Assembly: GCF_032118995.1 (NCBI RefSeq) | Contig: NC_092662.1 | Coordinates: 2,666,001 to 2,730,000 of the forward strand | Length of the DNA stretch: 64,000 nucleotides | Direction: 5' to 3' | DNA from: Asterias amurensis | Lineage: Eukaryota > Echinodermata > Asteroidea > Forcipulatida > Asteriidae | Shown here: positions 22,921-33,000 of the stretch, one piece after another | Layout: the number at the start of each line of letters is the position of its first letter | Position numbering within the stretch: position 1 is the stretch's first letter | Position numbers and translations under genes: made by a program | The notes under the pieces: generated by a model | What the model was told of the DNA's origin: nothing | Database searches by the model: none | What the model saw: the letters and a program-made list of their open reading frames with translations, nothing else

Positions 22921-25900
22921 GTAAGGCAATTCTCATTACATCAATCATTCAAAGATGAAACATCGGGCATTCACTTGTTCTTTTTTAAAATAATTTTTGA
23001 GAATGATTTCCGTATCAACGAACCCGCCACCACATTTTTCACTCATTTTTTTTGTATCAAACCCAAACAAACAAAAGGAATACCTCATTTGAAGAAATGA
23101 ACAAAAAATCTTTCCTGCCATCCACCACCATTTTTTATTCGTTTTGAAATAATTTAGTTTACACAAAAAGTCACAATGACATATTCCTTAGGTTCCATTC
23201 CTTTTTGTTTAAAATGCCAAAACGATTGAAAAATTGGTGGCAGGATTCAGAGTTTTTCCCATTTGAGTGTTGACTCTTGAATTGAACATGTTGAAGCAGA
23301 AGGGTAGATTTGGTGTTTAGATTAGAATATATACTTATTTATTTCATAACGAATATAAAAGTGGTGGCAGGGTACGGACATTCTTTTCTAACCAGCCACC
23401 ACTTTTTCAACCATTTTTAGAAAAGAAAGGAATATTGTATCTGAGTTAATTAAAGATACTCATTTATGTCTAACAAATGTAAAAGTGGTGGCAGTAGATT
23501 TCCAGTGTGTGCAAGAAATGATGATTCCAAATCAACTAACAAACCCAGAAACAATGTGTCACCATAAGTTACGTAGTCTGGCTTGTGGTTGATGATTTAT
23601 TAATATAAATGTCTTTTAGCATGTTAAGGCAGTGGACACTACTCAAAATAATTGTTAGTATCAAAACTTACTTGGTAACAAGCAATTGAGTGAGGCCTCA
23701 CCTATTGATGATAGTATTAAACACTGTGAGAAAAGTAATTATCCGCTAAAATATTTGAGTTTTATTTCGAGACCTCAGAATTAGATTTTTAAATCCCGAA
23801 ATCAAGCATCTGAAAACACACAACTTTGTGTGACAAGGTTGTTTTGCTTTCATTGTTATCTCACAACTTCAAAAACCAATTGAGTTCAAATTTTCAAAGG
23901 TTTGTTTATTTTGTGCAGATGTTGAGATACATCAGATTTGAAGAATAGTCTTTGACAATTACCAAAGGTGTCCAGTGTCTGTAACTTTTTTCCACTTTGG
24001 GGTTTTACAGTTGAAGTTGGATCTTGAGGAGATCAAGCGGCTGACCCCCTTAGCAGCTCGTCAGCGCATTAAGGGTGTCTTGTCTGTTGAGATGAGTCGT
24101 ATTGAAGCAGAGATTGCACAACTGCAACTCTCATCCGTCAATAGCAGCGGTGAAGCCACAAAACCCACAAAGGAGCAGAAACCGGCAATCAAGGACCAAC
24201 TTAGCACAACGACGATCAAGACTTATGGTGTGTAAAAAAAAAATTCAAAAATTTGTTCCAAACCTCAGTAGATTTCCATCCATTCACTGTTTGCTTCATA
24301 CCAGTGTTTTAGCCAGGACTTGGGGTGACCAATTTTGCTGAAAACTTACAAACTCGGTGTCCAAATTGTACACTTACAAAATATTTCAGGGATGAGATTT
24401 TTCAGTCTTTTATCTGAGTTCAGACTTTTTATGTCTGCCCAGTGAAGAAAATCAGGCGGTATTTTTTTCCACATAATAGAGAAATCCTGATGTGTGGTCT
24501 ACTTCTCTAGTACTGTGGACACTGTTCCCAAAAGCTCCTCTGAATCTTAACTCCTTAGTTTACCAAAAGGTAGACATGGCATCCTTTCAAACAAACCTTA
24601 GCATTTTCAGACTTTTTTGTTACCAATGACTCTCAACCCTGATATTTACATACATGTACATGTAAGTACTTTGCCCAAGAGTTACGAAAACCAAACCATT
24701 GCCCTACCTTTTAAGATTTTTGCAAACAAACTCATTTGTTGGAGTTGAGTTTGAAAATGTGTAAACCTCCAGTTGTTGTCTAACATCTTGTTTCAAATTC
24801 ATCTTTTCCAACAGGCTGGGACCAGTCAGACAAGTTTGTAAAACTTTACATCACAGTTAACAAAGTACAAAGCGTCCCAGCATCCAGTGTGTCTGTGGAA
24901 TATACCCAACAGTAAGTTCTTCTTATTTTTTTTTTTTATTATTTTTTTTTACACATCCAACCGCACAAAAGGCCAATAACAGGATGGATAGGAAAAAGAA
25001 GAAATGCTCAGTTGTATGTAATTGTAGAAAATGGGGAAAACCCACGCAATCAGTTTTACAATTATTACTTGATTTTACAACCAGCGCTGTTCTGGTTGAG
25101 GTTTTGAAGATGACCACAGCTGACTGGTGGCAGACTTTGTGGCGTGTTGTGAGCGAGCGGTCAAATGCACTGGACTGGAGCTCTTGTGTTTCTAATCAGC
25201 AAGATGAGAAAGTTAGAGGAGTGGTCCTAATGTATGACTGGTGAATAGCGATGTTAATGTTACAAGTAATTAATTGCCTTCTTGCTACTAGGATAGAGTG
25301 TCACGGCCGAGTGGTTTAGAGCATCGTATTTAAGTTCTGATGCCAAGTCACCGGAGTGTGGGTTCGAACCCCGCTCGTGACACTTGTGTCCTTGGGCAAG
25401 ATACTTTACTATAATTGCTTCTCTTCACCCAGGGGTATAAATGGGTACCTGCGATGGTGGAGGTTGATATTGTGAATAATAAAGCCTTCGGAGCATCACT
25501 CCACAAGGAGCTGAGAAAGATTAAAGGCATGTTATTGGCCCAATGACCAGGGGACTAATGTAAAGCGCATTGATACGGTTTATTGTGAAATGCGCTATAT
25601 AAGAATTTGTTATTATTGTTATTATGATGGTGGTGTGTTGTGGCCGAGTAGATAAGAGCACCAGGCGCAAGCTCTTGTGTTTTTGATCAACATGAGTGTG
25701 GGTTCGACTCCCTGTCATGAAACTTATTAAGCAGAACCCTTAAACCATTATTGCCTCGTCCTTTGGATGGAGTGTAAAGCCGTATGTTCCTTGTGATGTG
25801 CAATGCACATATAAAAAAAAAAACATGGCACGATTTCACGAACCAATAATATTCATCTTAAGATGAGATGTGCATTATTGCCATAGTGATTTGCATTGTG

Positions 25901-27853
25901 ACACTTTGCTAAGCAATCCATCTTAGAGCTTTGTGAAATCAGTCCCCGTTACACTTATCGCTAAAAAGAGAAGGGGGGTTGCCCCAGTGTTTCTGGCAGT
26001 GGCATAGTTTTCTGATTATTTGAGGTTGGCAGTGCAAGAGTGCAACGTCAGTAACATGTGTCACTTATTATTTTTCTTGCAGATCTTTCAAACTCCTTGT
26101 GAGAGGATTAAACGGTTCCAATCATCAACTTTCCATCCTTGGTCTGCTCAATTCCATCATTCCAGACGATAGTCACTATAAGGTAAACTCAAAGCTAGAC
26201 AAGTCCGGATAAATTTAAATTTTGTATGTGAATGTGACATAGTCTCACTTAGAGCCAGTTCGAGTGTGAACATTTTTAGTCGACCTGTGGTTGACCACTG
26301 ACCAGCATCGTACATGCATAGTGACGCACTCACTCGAATGTCTAGTCAACCACCGGTACCACGGTTTTCAACACTCCATTGACTTCCGCCTTTTCATTAT
26401 ATTGTCACTGGTTCCCTTCTGTGCTTTATTCAGGGTTGAACAAAGACAAATTGACTAGAGCAAGATTTGAACTTGCAACCTCCAGATTAATGTACCAGTG
26501 CTCTACCAACCAAGCTATCTATAATCTCGGCCAAATTGCTTGGGCCATCCATAAGTAACAATACAACAAACATTACCTGTCCACCTCTCCCCCGTCCCCC
26601 CCACTCAATGTAAATGGGAGCCAACGTTAAAAGGGGCACAGAGGCCCAACGGATTTGGCCGGGATTGAAGCCCTACCCTGGCGGTCTCCGTATTTATTCT
26701 TCAATAAGAAATGTTTCTCAATTACACCTTTTTTCCCCCGTCTTTCCTTCAGATCAAGACAGATAGTGTGGTCATTTTTCTGAAAAAGCAAAAGCAGCAA
26801 GAGAAGTGGGCTTACCTGACACAGGCTGAGCAGCGAATCAAGGACAAAGGAAAGCCGTAAGTAGCTTGGGGGGGCCTTCAAGTTTCCAACATTTTCACAG
26901 CCATTCAAAGAGTGTAAGAGAAGATTGATCTCATTGTTTTATGGGTGTGAAGTTTTTAAAGACCCTTGCACAACTCATAGCGCACTCAAAATACGCAGCG
27001 CCTATCCTGTCTGCCCTTTTTGGAGTCAAAATCGTGCCCAAACATTCCCTCAATAAAATTTGACTCCCAAAATGATGGATCTGGTGGATGTGCATGTACA
27101 TTATTCGGAGTGGGTTCTACTTTTGTGTAAGGGGTCACTCTATAGAAATCAGTAGACCCCCTGCCTTGCATAGTGTGAAATGCTACCAGCTAGTGTATGC
27201 TGCACTGAGGTCATGCCAAACAATTTAACAATGATCTGCGTTCTTTTTGACCTTTTGAGAGTGTGACGTCATCTTATGGGGGGTGTTATGCAATCTCGAT
27301 AAAGAAAAGCCATTCTAATTTCAATGATCACCAGTTTTTGGGGGGACTAGAATGTATTGTTTTAAGAATAACTCATGGTACCATAAGTTGTACTGTAGCA
27401 TGCACTACAGTTGGTTGCCTGTAAAAGTTGCCTCGTGTGACAAGGCCCTAATAAGAATCTATTCTTATTATTGTTGTTATTTTCGACAGGCAAGCTAAGC
27501 CAGAAGCGAATGCAGACCCCAGCGGTGGAGTAATGGACATGATGAAGAAGATGTACGACGAGGGAGACGATGAGATGAAGAGGACCATCGCTAAGGCCTG
27601 GACAGAGTCAAAGGACAAGCCAGGATCCGGTATGGGTGGAATGGGTGGTATGCCAGGGATGGGTGGTATGGGTGGAATGCCAGGGATGGGTGGTATGGGT
27701 GGTATGGGTGGTATGGGTGGAATGGGAGGTGCAGGTGGAATGGGTGGTATGGGTGGGTTGGCTGGGATGGCAGGTATGGCTGGGATGGGAGGATTGGGTG
27801 GGATGGCAGGAATGGAAGGGCTGGATGGGATGGGTGGGGCGGATGGGTTGTAA
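22903..27853 (+). CDS. CACYBP: CacyBP/SIP (calcyclin-binding, Siah-interacting protein) with Gly/Met-rich tail; six exons
   Basis: Adaptor linking the Siah1 E3 ligase to Skp1-type complexes and binding S100 proteins, mainly cytosolic. CDS exons 22903-22920, 24011-24227, 24815-24911, 26083-26182, 26753-26856 and 27490-27853 join in frame to 299 codons. Residues 7-78 form the charged helical Siah-interacting region (LDLEEIKRL, EAEIAQLQL). Residues about 78-175 are the CS domain, opening with YGWDQSDKFVKLYITV and including FKLLVRGLNG and KTDSVVIFLKK. Residues about 180-224 are the SGS region (GVMDMMKKMYDEGDDEMKRT, then KAW.ES). All align with human CacyBP, which is about 228 residues. Residues 226-299 are an added tail of MGG, MPG and MAG repeats absent from the human protein. 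All donors are GT and all acceptors AG. Confidence 0.95.
23624..23983 (+). mobile_element. TTAA MITE (family 2) in CacyBP intron 1
   Basis: Left end TTAAGGCAGTGGACACTACTC, right end gacaattaccaaaggtgtccagtgtc. It ends about 27 bp upstream of the exon 2 acceptor, close enough to sit near the likely branch-point region. Confidence 0.75.
24011..24227 (+). CDS. CACYBP: CacyBP coding exon 2 (Siah-interacting region)
   Basis: Acceptor ggttttacag, donor TATG|GTGTGT, phase 0 to 1. It covers residues 7-78 plus one base and includes the LDLEEIKRL and SRIEAEIAQLQL helices. Confidence 0.92.
24388..24645 (+). repeat. Unclassified dispersed repeat, copy 2 (CacyBP intron 2)
   Basis: Ordered similarity to 20641-20950: gatgagatttttcagtctttt, gactttttatgtctgcc, gaagaaaatcaggc, ctacttctctagtactgtgga, taccaaaaggtagacatg. 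Slightly shorter than copy 1. Confidence 0.6.
24815..24911 (+). CDS. CACYBP: CacyBP coding exon 3 (start of CS domain)
   Basis: Acceptor ttttccaacag, donor CCAACA|GTAAGT, phase 1 to 2. It encodes GWDQSDKFVKLYITV and on to VSVEYTQ. Confidence 0.92.
25296..25626 (+). mobile_element. tRNA-derived SINE with TTA tail
   Basis: The head has a 7-bp pairable acceptor (TGTCACG / CGTGACA), an A box (ggccgagtggttta) and a B box (gggttcgaaccccgc), like a class II Leu/Ser tRNA. The body follows (cttgggcaagatactttact, cttctcttcacccagg, gcgctatataagaa), with a TTATTATTG tail. The body and tail show it is a SINE and not a tRNA gene. It lies in CacyBP intron 3. Confidence 0.85.
25629..25832 (+). mobile_element. 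tRNA-derived SINE, second diverged copy
   Basis: Head gttgtggccgagtagataagagca and B box gtgggttcgactccctgtcatga as in the SINE at 25296, with a shorter, diverged body (cctcgtcctttggatggagtgtaaagcc). Its 3' part resumes after the fold-back insertion at 25833 (cacttatcgctaaaaagag, gccccagtgtttctgg). Confidence 0.65.
25833..25940. mobile_element. Family 4 fold-back inserted in a SINE
   Basis: cgatttcacgaaccaat at the left and agctttgtgaaatcagtcc at the right are an imperfect inverted repeat, with catcttaagatgag inside. Sequence on either side matches consecutive parts of a SINE body, marking this as an insertion. Confidence 0.5.
26083..26182 (+). CDS. CACYBP: CacyBP coding exon 4 (CS domain)
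   Basis: Acceptor ttttcttgcag, donor TATAAG|GTAAAC, phase 2 to 0. It encodes SFKLLVRGLNGSNHQLSILG and ends IIPDDSHYK. Confidence 0.92.
26427..26540 (-). mobile_element. tRNA-derived SINE head, minus strand
   Basis: The minus strand reads tagcttggttggtagagcact (A box), a ggaggttgcaagttcaaatcttgc T arm with B box, then ctagtcaatttgtctttgtt. The same downstream phrase follows related heads at 30930 and 63656. In CacyBP intron 4. Confidence 0.65.
26753..26856 (+). CDS. CACYBP: CacyBP coding exon 5 (end of CS domain)
   Basis: Acceptor tctttccttcag, donor AAAGCC|GTAAGT, phase 0 to 2. It encodes IKTDSVVIFLKKQKQQEKWA followed by YLTQAEQRIKDKGKP. Confidence 0.92.
27490..27853 (+). CDS. CACYBP: CacyBP terminal coding exon with SGS motif and GGM tail
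   Basis: Acceptor ttttcgacag, phase 2, stop TAA at 27851-27853. The first 46 codons hold the conserved C-terminal region. From about 27629 the DNA becomes a coding minisatellite of ATGGGTGGT/ATGGGTGGA-type units, giving MGGMGGMPGMGG repeats that grade into GMAGMAGMGG and end ADGL. Confidence 0.93.
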
Positions 27854-28840
27854 CCATTGGGGCGAGGGTAAGGGTGGATGTTTTGTAGGGTATGGGTGGG
27901 GTCTCAGAAGCTACTTTACTGTAGTCGTTCATTCTTTACATTGGATGAGTGGGTAGCCTAGTGGGAGGGTTAGGGGAGATGATTGTTGGGTATGGTGGGA
28001 GTCTCAAAAGCCACTTCACCAAGGCTGGCAAGTCATTCGTTTTAGCAGTGTTGGAAGAGTGGGTAGCCTAGTGGGAGGGTCAGGGGAGATGTTTGTAGGG
28101 TATGGGTGGGGTTTCAAAGGCTACTTAACCAAGATTGTCAAGTTGTTGATTCAGCAGTGTTTGAAGAGTGGGTAGCCTAGTGGGAGGGGAAGGGTGGGTG
28201 TTTGTAGGATATGGGGTGGGGGTCAAGAGCTATCTCTTGAAGGTAGTCGAGTCTTCGTTTTTTTCAAAATGATTGGGTCGCCTTGGTGGGGAGGGTGTAC
28301 GTTTGTAGGTATGGAGCGGGGTCTCAAGAGCTACTTAACTAAGGCTGACAAGTCATTCATCAGCATTTGAAGAGTGGATAGCCTAGTGAGAGCGTTAGGG
28401 TGTACGTTTGTAGGTATGGAGCGGGGTCTCAAGAGCTACTTAACTAAGGCTGTTCGAGTCATTGGTGGGTAGCCTAGTGTGAGGGTTAGGGTGTACGTTT
28501 GTAGGTATGGAGCGGGGTCTCAAGAGCTACTTAACCAAGGCTGACAAGTCATTCATCAGCATTTGAAGAGTGGATAGCCTAGTGAGAGGGTTAGGGTGTA
28601 CGTTTGTAGGTATGGAGCGGGGTCTCAAGAGCTACTTAACTGAGGCTGTTCGAGTCATTGGTGGGTAGCCTAGTGTGAGGGTTAGGGTGTACGTTTGTAG
28701 GTATGGAGCGGGGTCTCAAGAGCTACTTAACCAAGGCTGACAAGTCATTCATCAGCATTTGAAGAGTGGATAGCCTAGTGAGAGGGTTAGGGTGAACGTT
28801 TCTAGGGTATGGAGCAGGGTCTAACAGCTACATCAGCAAG
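27854..28840 (+). repeat. Minisatellite in the CacyBP 3' UTR
   Basis: Units contain gtagcctagtg(g/a)gag(g)gttaggg, gtacgtttgtaggtatggagcggggtctcaagagctacttaac and aaggctgacaagtcattcat. They repeat at about 110 bp in the 5' half. In the 3' half, long (about 105) and short (about 92) units alternate to give a period near 197 bp. The array starts directly after the stop and probably lies in the mature mRNA, since no AATAAA precedes 29242. Confidence 0.88.
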
Positions 28841-29100
28841 GCAGTAACAAAGTGCCTCAAGGTGGATGTGCACAGACAAACACCACAACCAGCACTCTCA
28901 GGCTTCAAGGTAATCATGTGATTGTCTAAAATGTGAAAATATTGCCCAATTTGGGGGCGGCACAGAGATAAGGTTTGAGGAAGATGTCACAGTTACTAAA
29001 TCAGATGATTCTAATTCAGTTTTGATACTTGTACTTTAGTTTTGTTGTCGCTCGATATTCACTGCATAGAGACAACAAGTTCTAATCGATAAATAATCAC

Positions 29101-29106
29101 TTTATT
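29101..29106 (-). terminator. Predicted polyadenylation signal for SelJ
   Basis: TTTATT on the + strand is AATAAA on the minus strand, 844 bp beyond the SelJ stop. A nearer AATAAA (about 29743-29748) is an alternative that would give a short UTR. Confidence 0.4.
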
Positions 29107-29241
29107 GATACCATACAAAAATTGTTAAACATATTAACAGCTGCCTCTGGTAACAAAGAAACAATTTTGTAATCTTTCTCGATAAATATATGACATATTA
29201 CTCAGAAATGTAAAATTCTCCTCACCTAAGTTGTTGTTTTG

Positions 29242-29247
29242 AATAAA
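29242..29247 (+). terminator. Predicted polyadenylation signal for CacyBP
   Basis: First canonical AATAAA on this strand after the CacyBP stop codon, about 1.39 kb downstream. It implies a 3' end near 29265, inside the predicted SelJ 3' UTR on the opposite strand. Confidence 0.5.
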
Positions 29248-29441
29248 ATGTGATTGAAATGCATCACTGGTGGTGCAATTCATATTATGCACACAAATAT
29301 GACAAACCTTTTTCTGTTTTTCTTGGGCTAGTTGGGCATATAACTAGTTGTTTATAAATGCAAAATTGTTTACCGGTACTTTAATACATCGTTTGTCAAA
29401 TAAGTTTCTACTTGAAATGTTTAAAGAGACATCAAAATATT

Positions 29442-29477
29442 GCTGGTCGTCCTGACCACCACTCTATGACGACCGGC
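29442..29477 (-). other. Stem-loop in SelJ 3' UTR
   Basis: On the minus strand GCCGGTCGTC and GACGACCAGC form a 10-bp stem with one mismatch around a 16-base loop, the strongest hairpin I found in this UTR. It lacks the paired GA core expected of a eukaryotic SECIS, so it is not called one. Confidence 0.4.
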
Positions 29478-29506
29478 TCAGAAGAAAAATTAAGCCACTT
29501 CGATCA
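29478..29506 (-). promoter_or_regulatory. Weak SECIS-like hairpin candidate in SelJ 3' UTR
   Basis: The minus strand reads TGAT, C, GAAGTGG, CTTAATT, then a U-rich CTTC strand and TGAG: TGA on both sides of a short helix and AA in the apical loop. The helix is only about seven pairs including wobbles, with a bulge, and the outer stem is poor. This is a tentative candidate that needs covariance scoring. Confidence 0.15.
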
Positions 29507-29949
29507 GCACACAATTTAAGTGCAAAATACTGAATACTGCTGCCATCGTGCACATACGAGAAAGTTTGTGGAGAAAGACTTGCGATGTTACTTTGATAAC
29601 GATTGTAAGGTGAGCATATTGTCTGGTAAGCTAATACCATGTAGTTGCAAGTGTTCCACAAATAACTTGTGTGTTTGTTCACATCACGTGCATACAAATT
29701 TTGCGGTCGACACTCAATTGAGTATAGCTAACCCTGTTACTGTTTTATTGCTACTGATAAATATATCTCAGTATTCAATTCAAATTCTTCCATGACATTA
29801 TTGATATGGCATTGCCATCAAAAATTAAACATGTACAAAGACATTTTAGTCCAACTTCATCATAAATTCAACAAAATGTCATGGAAATATTTAAGTTCCA
29901 AATACTAAAGATATGAAAATATTATAATACAATTCCTGAGATGATTAAG

Positions 29950-30054
29950 TTATTCTGGAAGTTTAATTGCAACCAACTTTTGTGAAAGTTCTAAGACCTT
30001 GGAGTAGGAGAAGGTCTTGGATTTCCAGGTCTCTGGGATACCCTGTGAGCCGTT
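29950..30054 (-). CDS. SELENOJ: SelJ coding exon 7
   Basis: Acceptor tttttttttaacag, phase 0, 34 codons plus TAA. It encodes GIPETWKSKTFSY and LELSQKL, the family C-terminus. Confidence 0.88.
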   Translation of the reverse strand, partial: NGSQGIPETWKSKTFSYSKVLELSQKLVAIKLPE

Positions 30055-33000
30055 CTGTTAAAAAAAAATAAAAAAATTGGAGAACAAGAAAATGTTTGGT
30101 TAGTGAGAACTTAATCATGAAAAATTGTTTGTTTTGTTGTTGTAAAATAACAGAAATTTAAACCATACTGGACCTAACACTTGATGAATACTTGCATTGT
30201 TTGTACTATTTGCATCATTTTTTAATTTCATGTTACAGTTTGATGCCGAATGATATACAAGATTGGTAAGGAAAAAACCATCACTGTTGAAAATTAGTTC
30301 CAAAAGCATACTGATTATAAAGTTCATACATTATTTCTGGGAAATATTTTCCTCTAAATTGAAGTCATATTCAAGAAAATATGCAACAGCTGATTTTGGT
30401 TGTTAAACCAAAAGTAAGGACAATTTGTAACCTGCTGAAAAATGTGCATGGGTTTTCACCATTTTCTCCCAAATAACACGAGGGATTAAGCCAACATTTT
30501 AACATGTTAGTTATTTTATAATTACGGTTGACCACACAAAACATGTCATGAACACTGTATTCAATTATTTTGGTTGATCACATAAAGCGTTAACAGTCTA
30601 CAACTATGTAGCTCTACGAATCTTGTATAATACTTTTAAAATAACTTGATGTTTCTGTCAGTTTAGGCAGTCAGGAAAGTTTTGAAAACTTACTCTTGCT
30701 CCGAGACAAGAGCCGATGAACCCCGAGCGACTCGCATTGCATCCTCCGGCCATGATGGTCGTCCGGACACCAGCTGCCAAGTCAGTGTGGTTTATCAGCG
30801 AATGAAGGGCCGACTGAAAGGCCCCGGGTAGGTCTGCGAAGACAAAAAAAGAAATTGCTGAAGATCAAACGACAAAAGTGCTCGACAATGATCGAGGAAA
30901 GCAGACATCATTTATAGAATTTATAGAAAGACAAATTGACTGGAGTGGGACTGTGACCTCCAGATTAAATTGCCGGCACTCTACCAAAGACTCACGAAAT
31001 GCATCTTACTTGAAACAGTAACTGGGAAAAATAGGCGAGGCAGGCCATGGAAGAAATCAGAAACTTGCATCATTGCTAACAGCACCTTCTACCTGTGATG
31101 AGGGCAAGAGTGGATAGTAAAAATTTGTGGAGCAAACGTCCTGTGGGATATGGTGCAAGAAGGATTGACTGACTGACTCCAACAACTTAGCTAACTAGAC
31201 CTATGATGGTCGTCTACCTATTTTGTCAATCTTTGTGTTTTTTTGAGTGCCAGTCGGAAGCTATTCAACCATCATCACTAACTCCCACATCTTGCAGGAA
31301 ATACTGTATGTTACAGCGCCAGGAGCATCACTGAGTGACGGACATGTGTGCTATATAAGAAGCCACAATTATCACCGTCATCATCATTGTCATTGTATTT
31401 ATCCATCATGAGTAGCAAACCAACCAGCCAAAGCGAGCTAATGCAGATTGCCACAACTGCCAACCCGAGAGGTCTACTCCCAACTGGCACACTCGGGTGG
31501 TTGACCTCTTCCTAGACTGGAACAGGGTCCTCCTGGCACATCGACACTCGCCTCGAGGGCGACATGGGCAGGCATGTCCTCAAGAGGGAGTGGCGTCACA
31601 CCTAAGTTCACAGCCCTGAGAAGCGGCATAAGGGAGAATCAACTCAAAAGAATGCGCCTCGATATTCAAAAAAAGACTACCAGACCAACGCCTTTTAATG
31701 GTTGAAAGGAAAGTGCGCATTACAAATGCTGTATTATTATTACTACAAGTATCAGCTGAAAATGTAAATGTACCTCAGCTGTTCAAAAAGAACTTCTTGG
31801 CCGCATAACGGTGCTCGCTAGTCTTCTTCTCCAGTACATTCTTCAATTGACCAATCACAGCTCTGTCAAGGTCGTTAGGGTTGGCCCTCTTCGGGTCGGA
31901 CAGCTGTTGCATTACGGCTTCAATGGCAGCGACACCATCCATTCCAGGATGCAACACAAACTGCTCCAGAATTCTGTAATGGAGACAGAGTGGTTAATGG
32001 GCGGTTAAATGTTCATGGATGACATTTTCTTCCGCCTTGATCATCCACTTTGAAGGCCTCTTCCTGATCAAGACTGAAGTGCAAACCTCCTGAACTGTTA
32101 TTTACTTTAACCCTCCTACTGTCTGACCATTTAATATCATTCACCACTGTGGTTTTAAATGAGATGAACTATGCCAGCCTGCAATATGATATAATGTGGT
32201 GAATGCATGTACACAGTACACAGTCAACCCTCCTACTGTCTGACCATTCAATATCAGTCACTGTGGTTTTGAATACTGGATGAAATATACGCCAGCCTGC
32301 AATATGATATCGTATCTGAATGCATACGAACAGTACACACAGTTAGTTCTGTGCACAGTTGCTCCACCCTACAAAACCCATAGTTGAACGGTTTTGAATG
32401 GTTTCTCAACTCAATGAAGATTGCTACCAAGACTTATTAGGGTTACACAGACTTGTCTTTACTTCCTACCTGGCAGCAGCCATCCCTACGGCGACTGCCT
32501 CCTCAAGTTCGTAAAGCACAGTTAAAGCCTCTTCAACCTTTTCCAGCATTTCTGCTCTACCTGCGTACATTGCAACCATGGCAACAACTGGAACGACAGC
32601 GCCCATGTCGGCCACATCTCTACTCCCTATGAAGTAAAATACCAAGTTAATATTAGAAAGTCATTCAAAATCGTTTTCCTTTTTAAAATACGCTCAAATG
32701 ATGTGATGTTTTGCAGCGACTGGTACCGCTGTCATTTCTTGCTTAGCCAAGTCATTTGCTAAGCAGAACTTAGGCCTACTGCTTAACAGTTTTATGAAAT
32801 TGGGCCCAGGTCTTTCCGAGTGTGAGTTTGAGTCCTGGTTGTGCCACTTGTGTCCTTAAGCAAGATCAGTCACCATAATTACTTTGTCCCTCAGATGGGC
32901 CAATTAGCCATAGGTCCTGTGTACTTTTAGAACACTTATCGCCAAAGAGTAAAGCCAGGTTCATACTCGGGAAATGGAGCCCGTACCGATTGTTGCGCCA

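Noticed and set aside
25297..25383. Functional class II tRNA gene
   Set aside because: The acceptor pairs well, but the element continues with a SINE body and TTA tail and has sister copies; a SINE head is the better call.
27591..27956. Overlapping HPYHP-rich minus-strand and WVGWVEW-rich plus-strand frames
   Set aside because: Shadow frames of the CacyBP Gly/Met coding repeat.
31775..31777. TGA as the true stop giving a 268-residue truncated protein
   Set aside because: Two downstream exons with correct splice phase and strong family motifs complete the fold, and the stop falls at what I recall as a Cys/Sec family position; readthrough as Sec explains all of this best, though a nonsense allele cannot be excluded.
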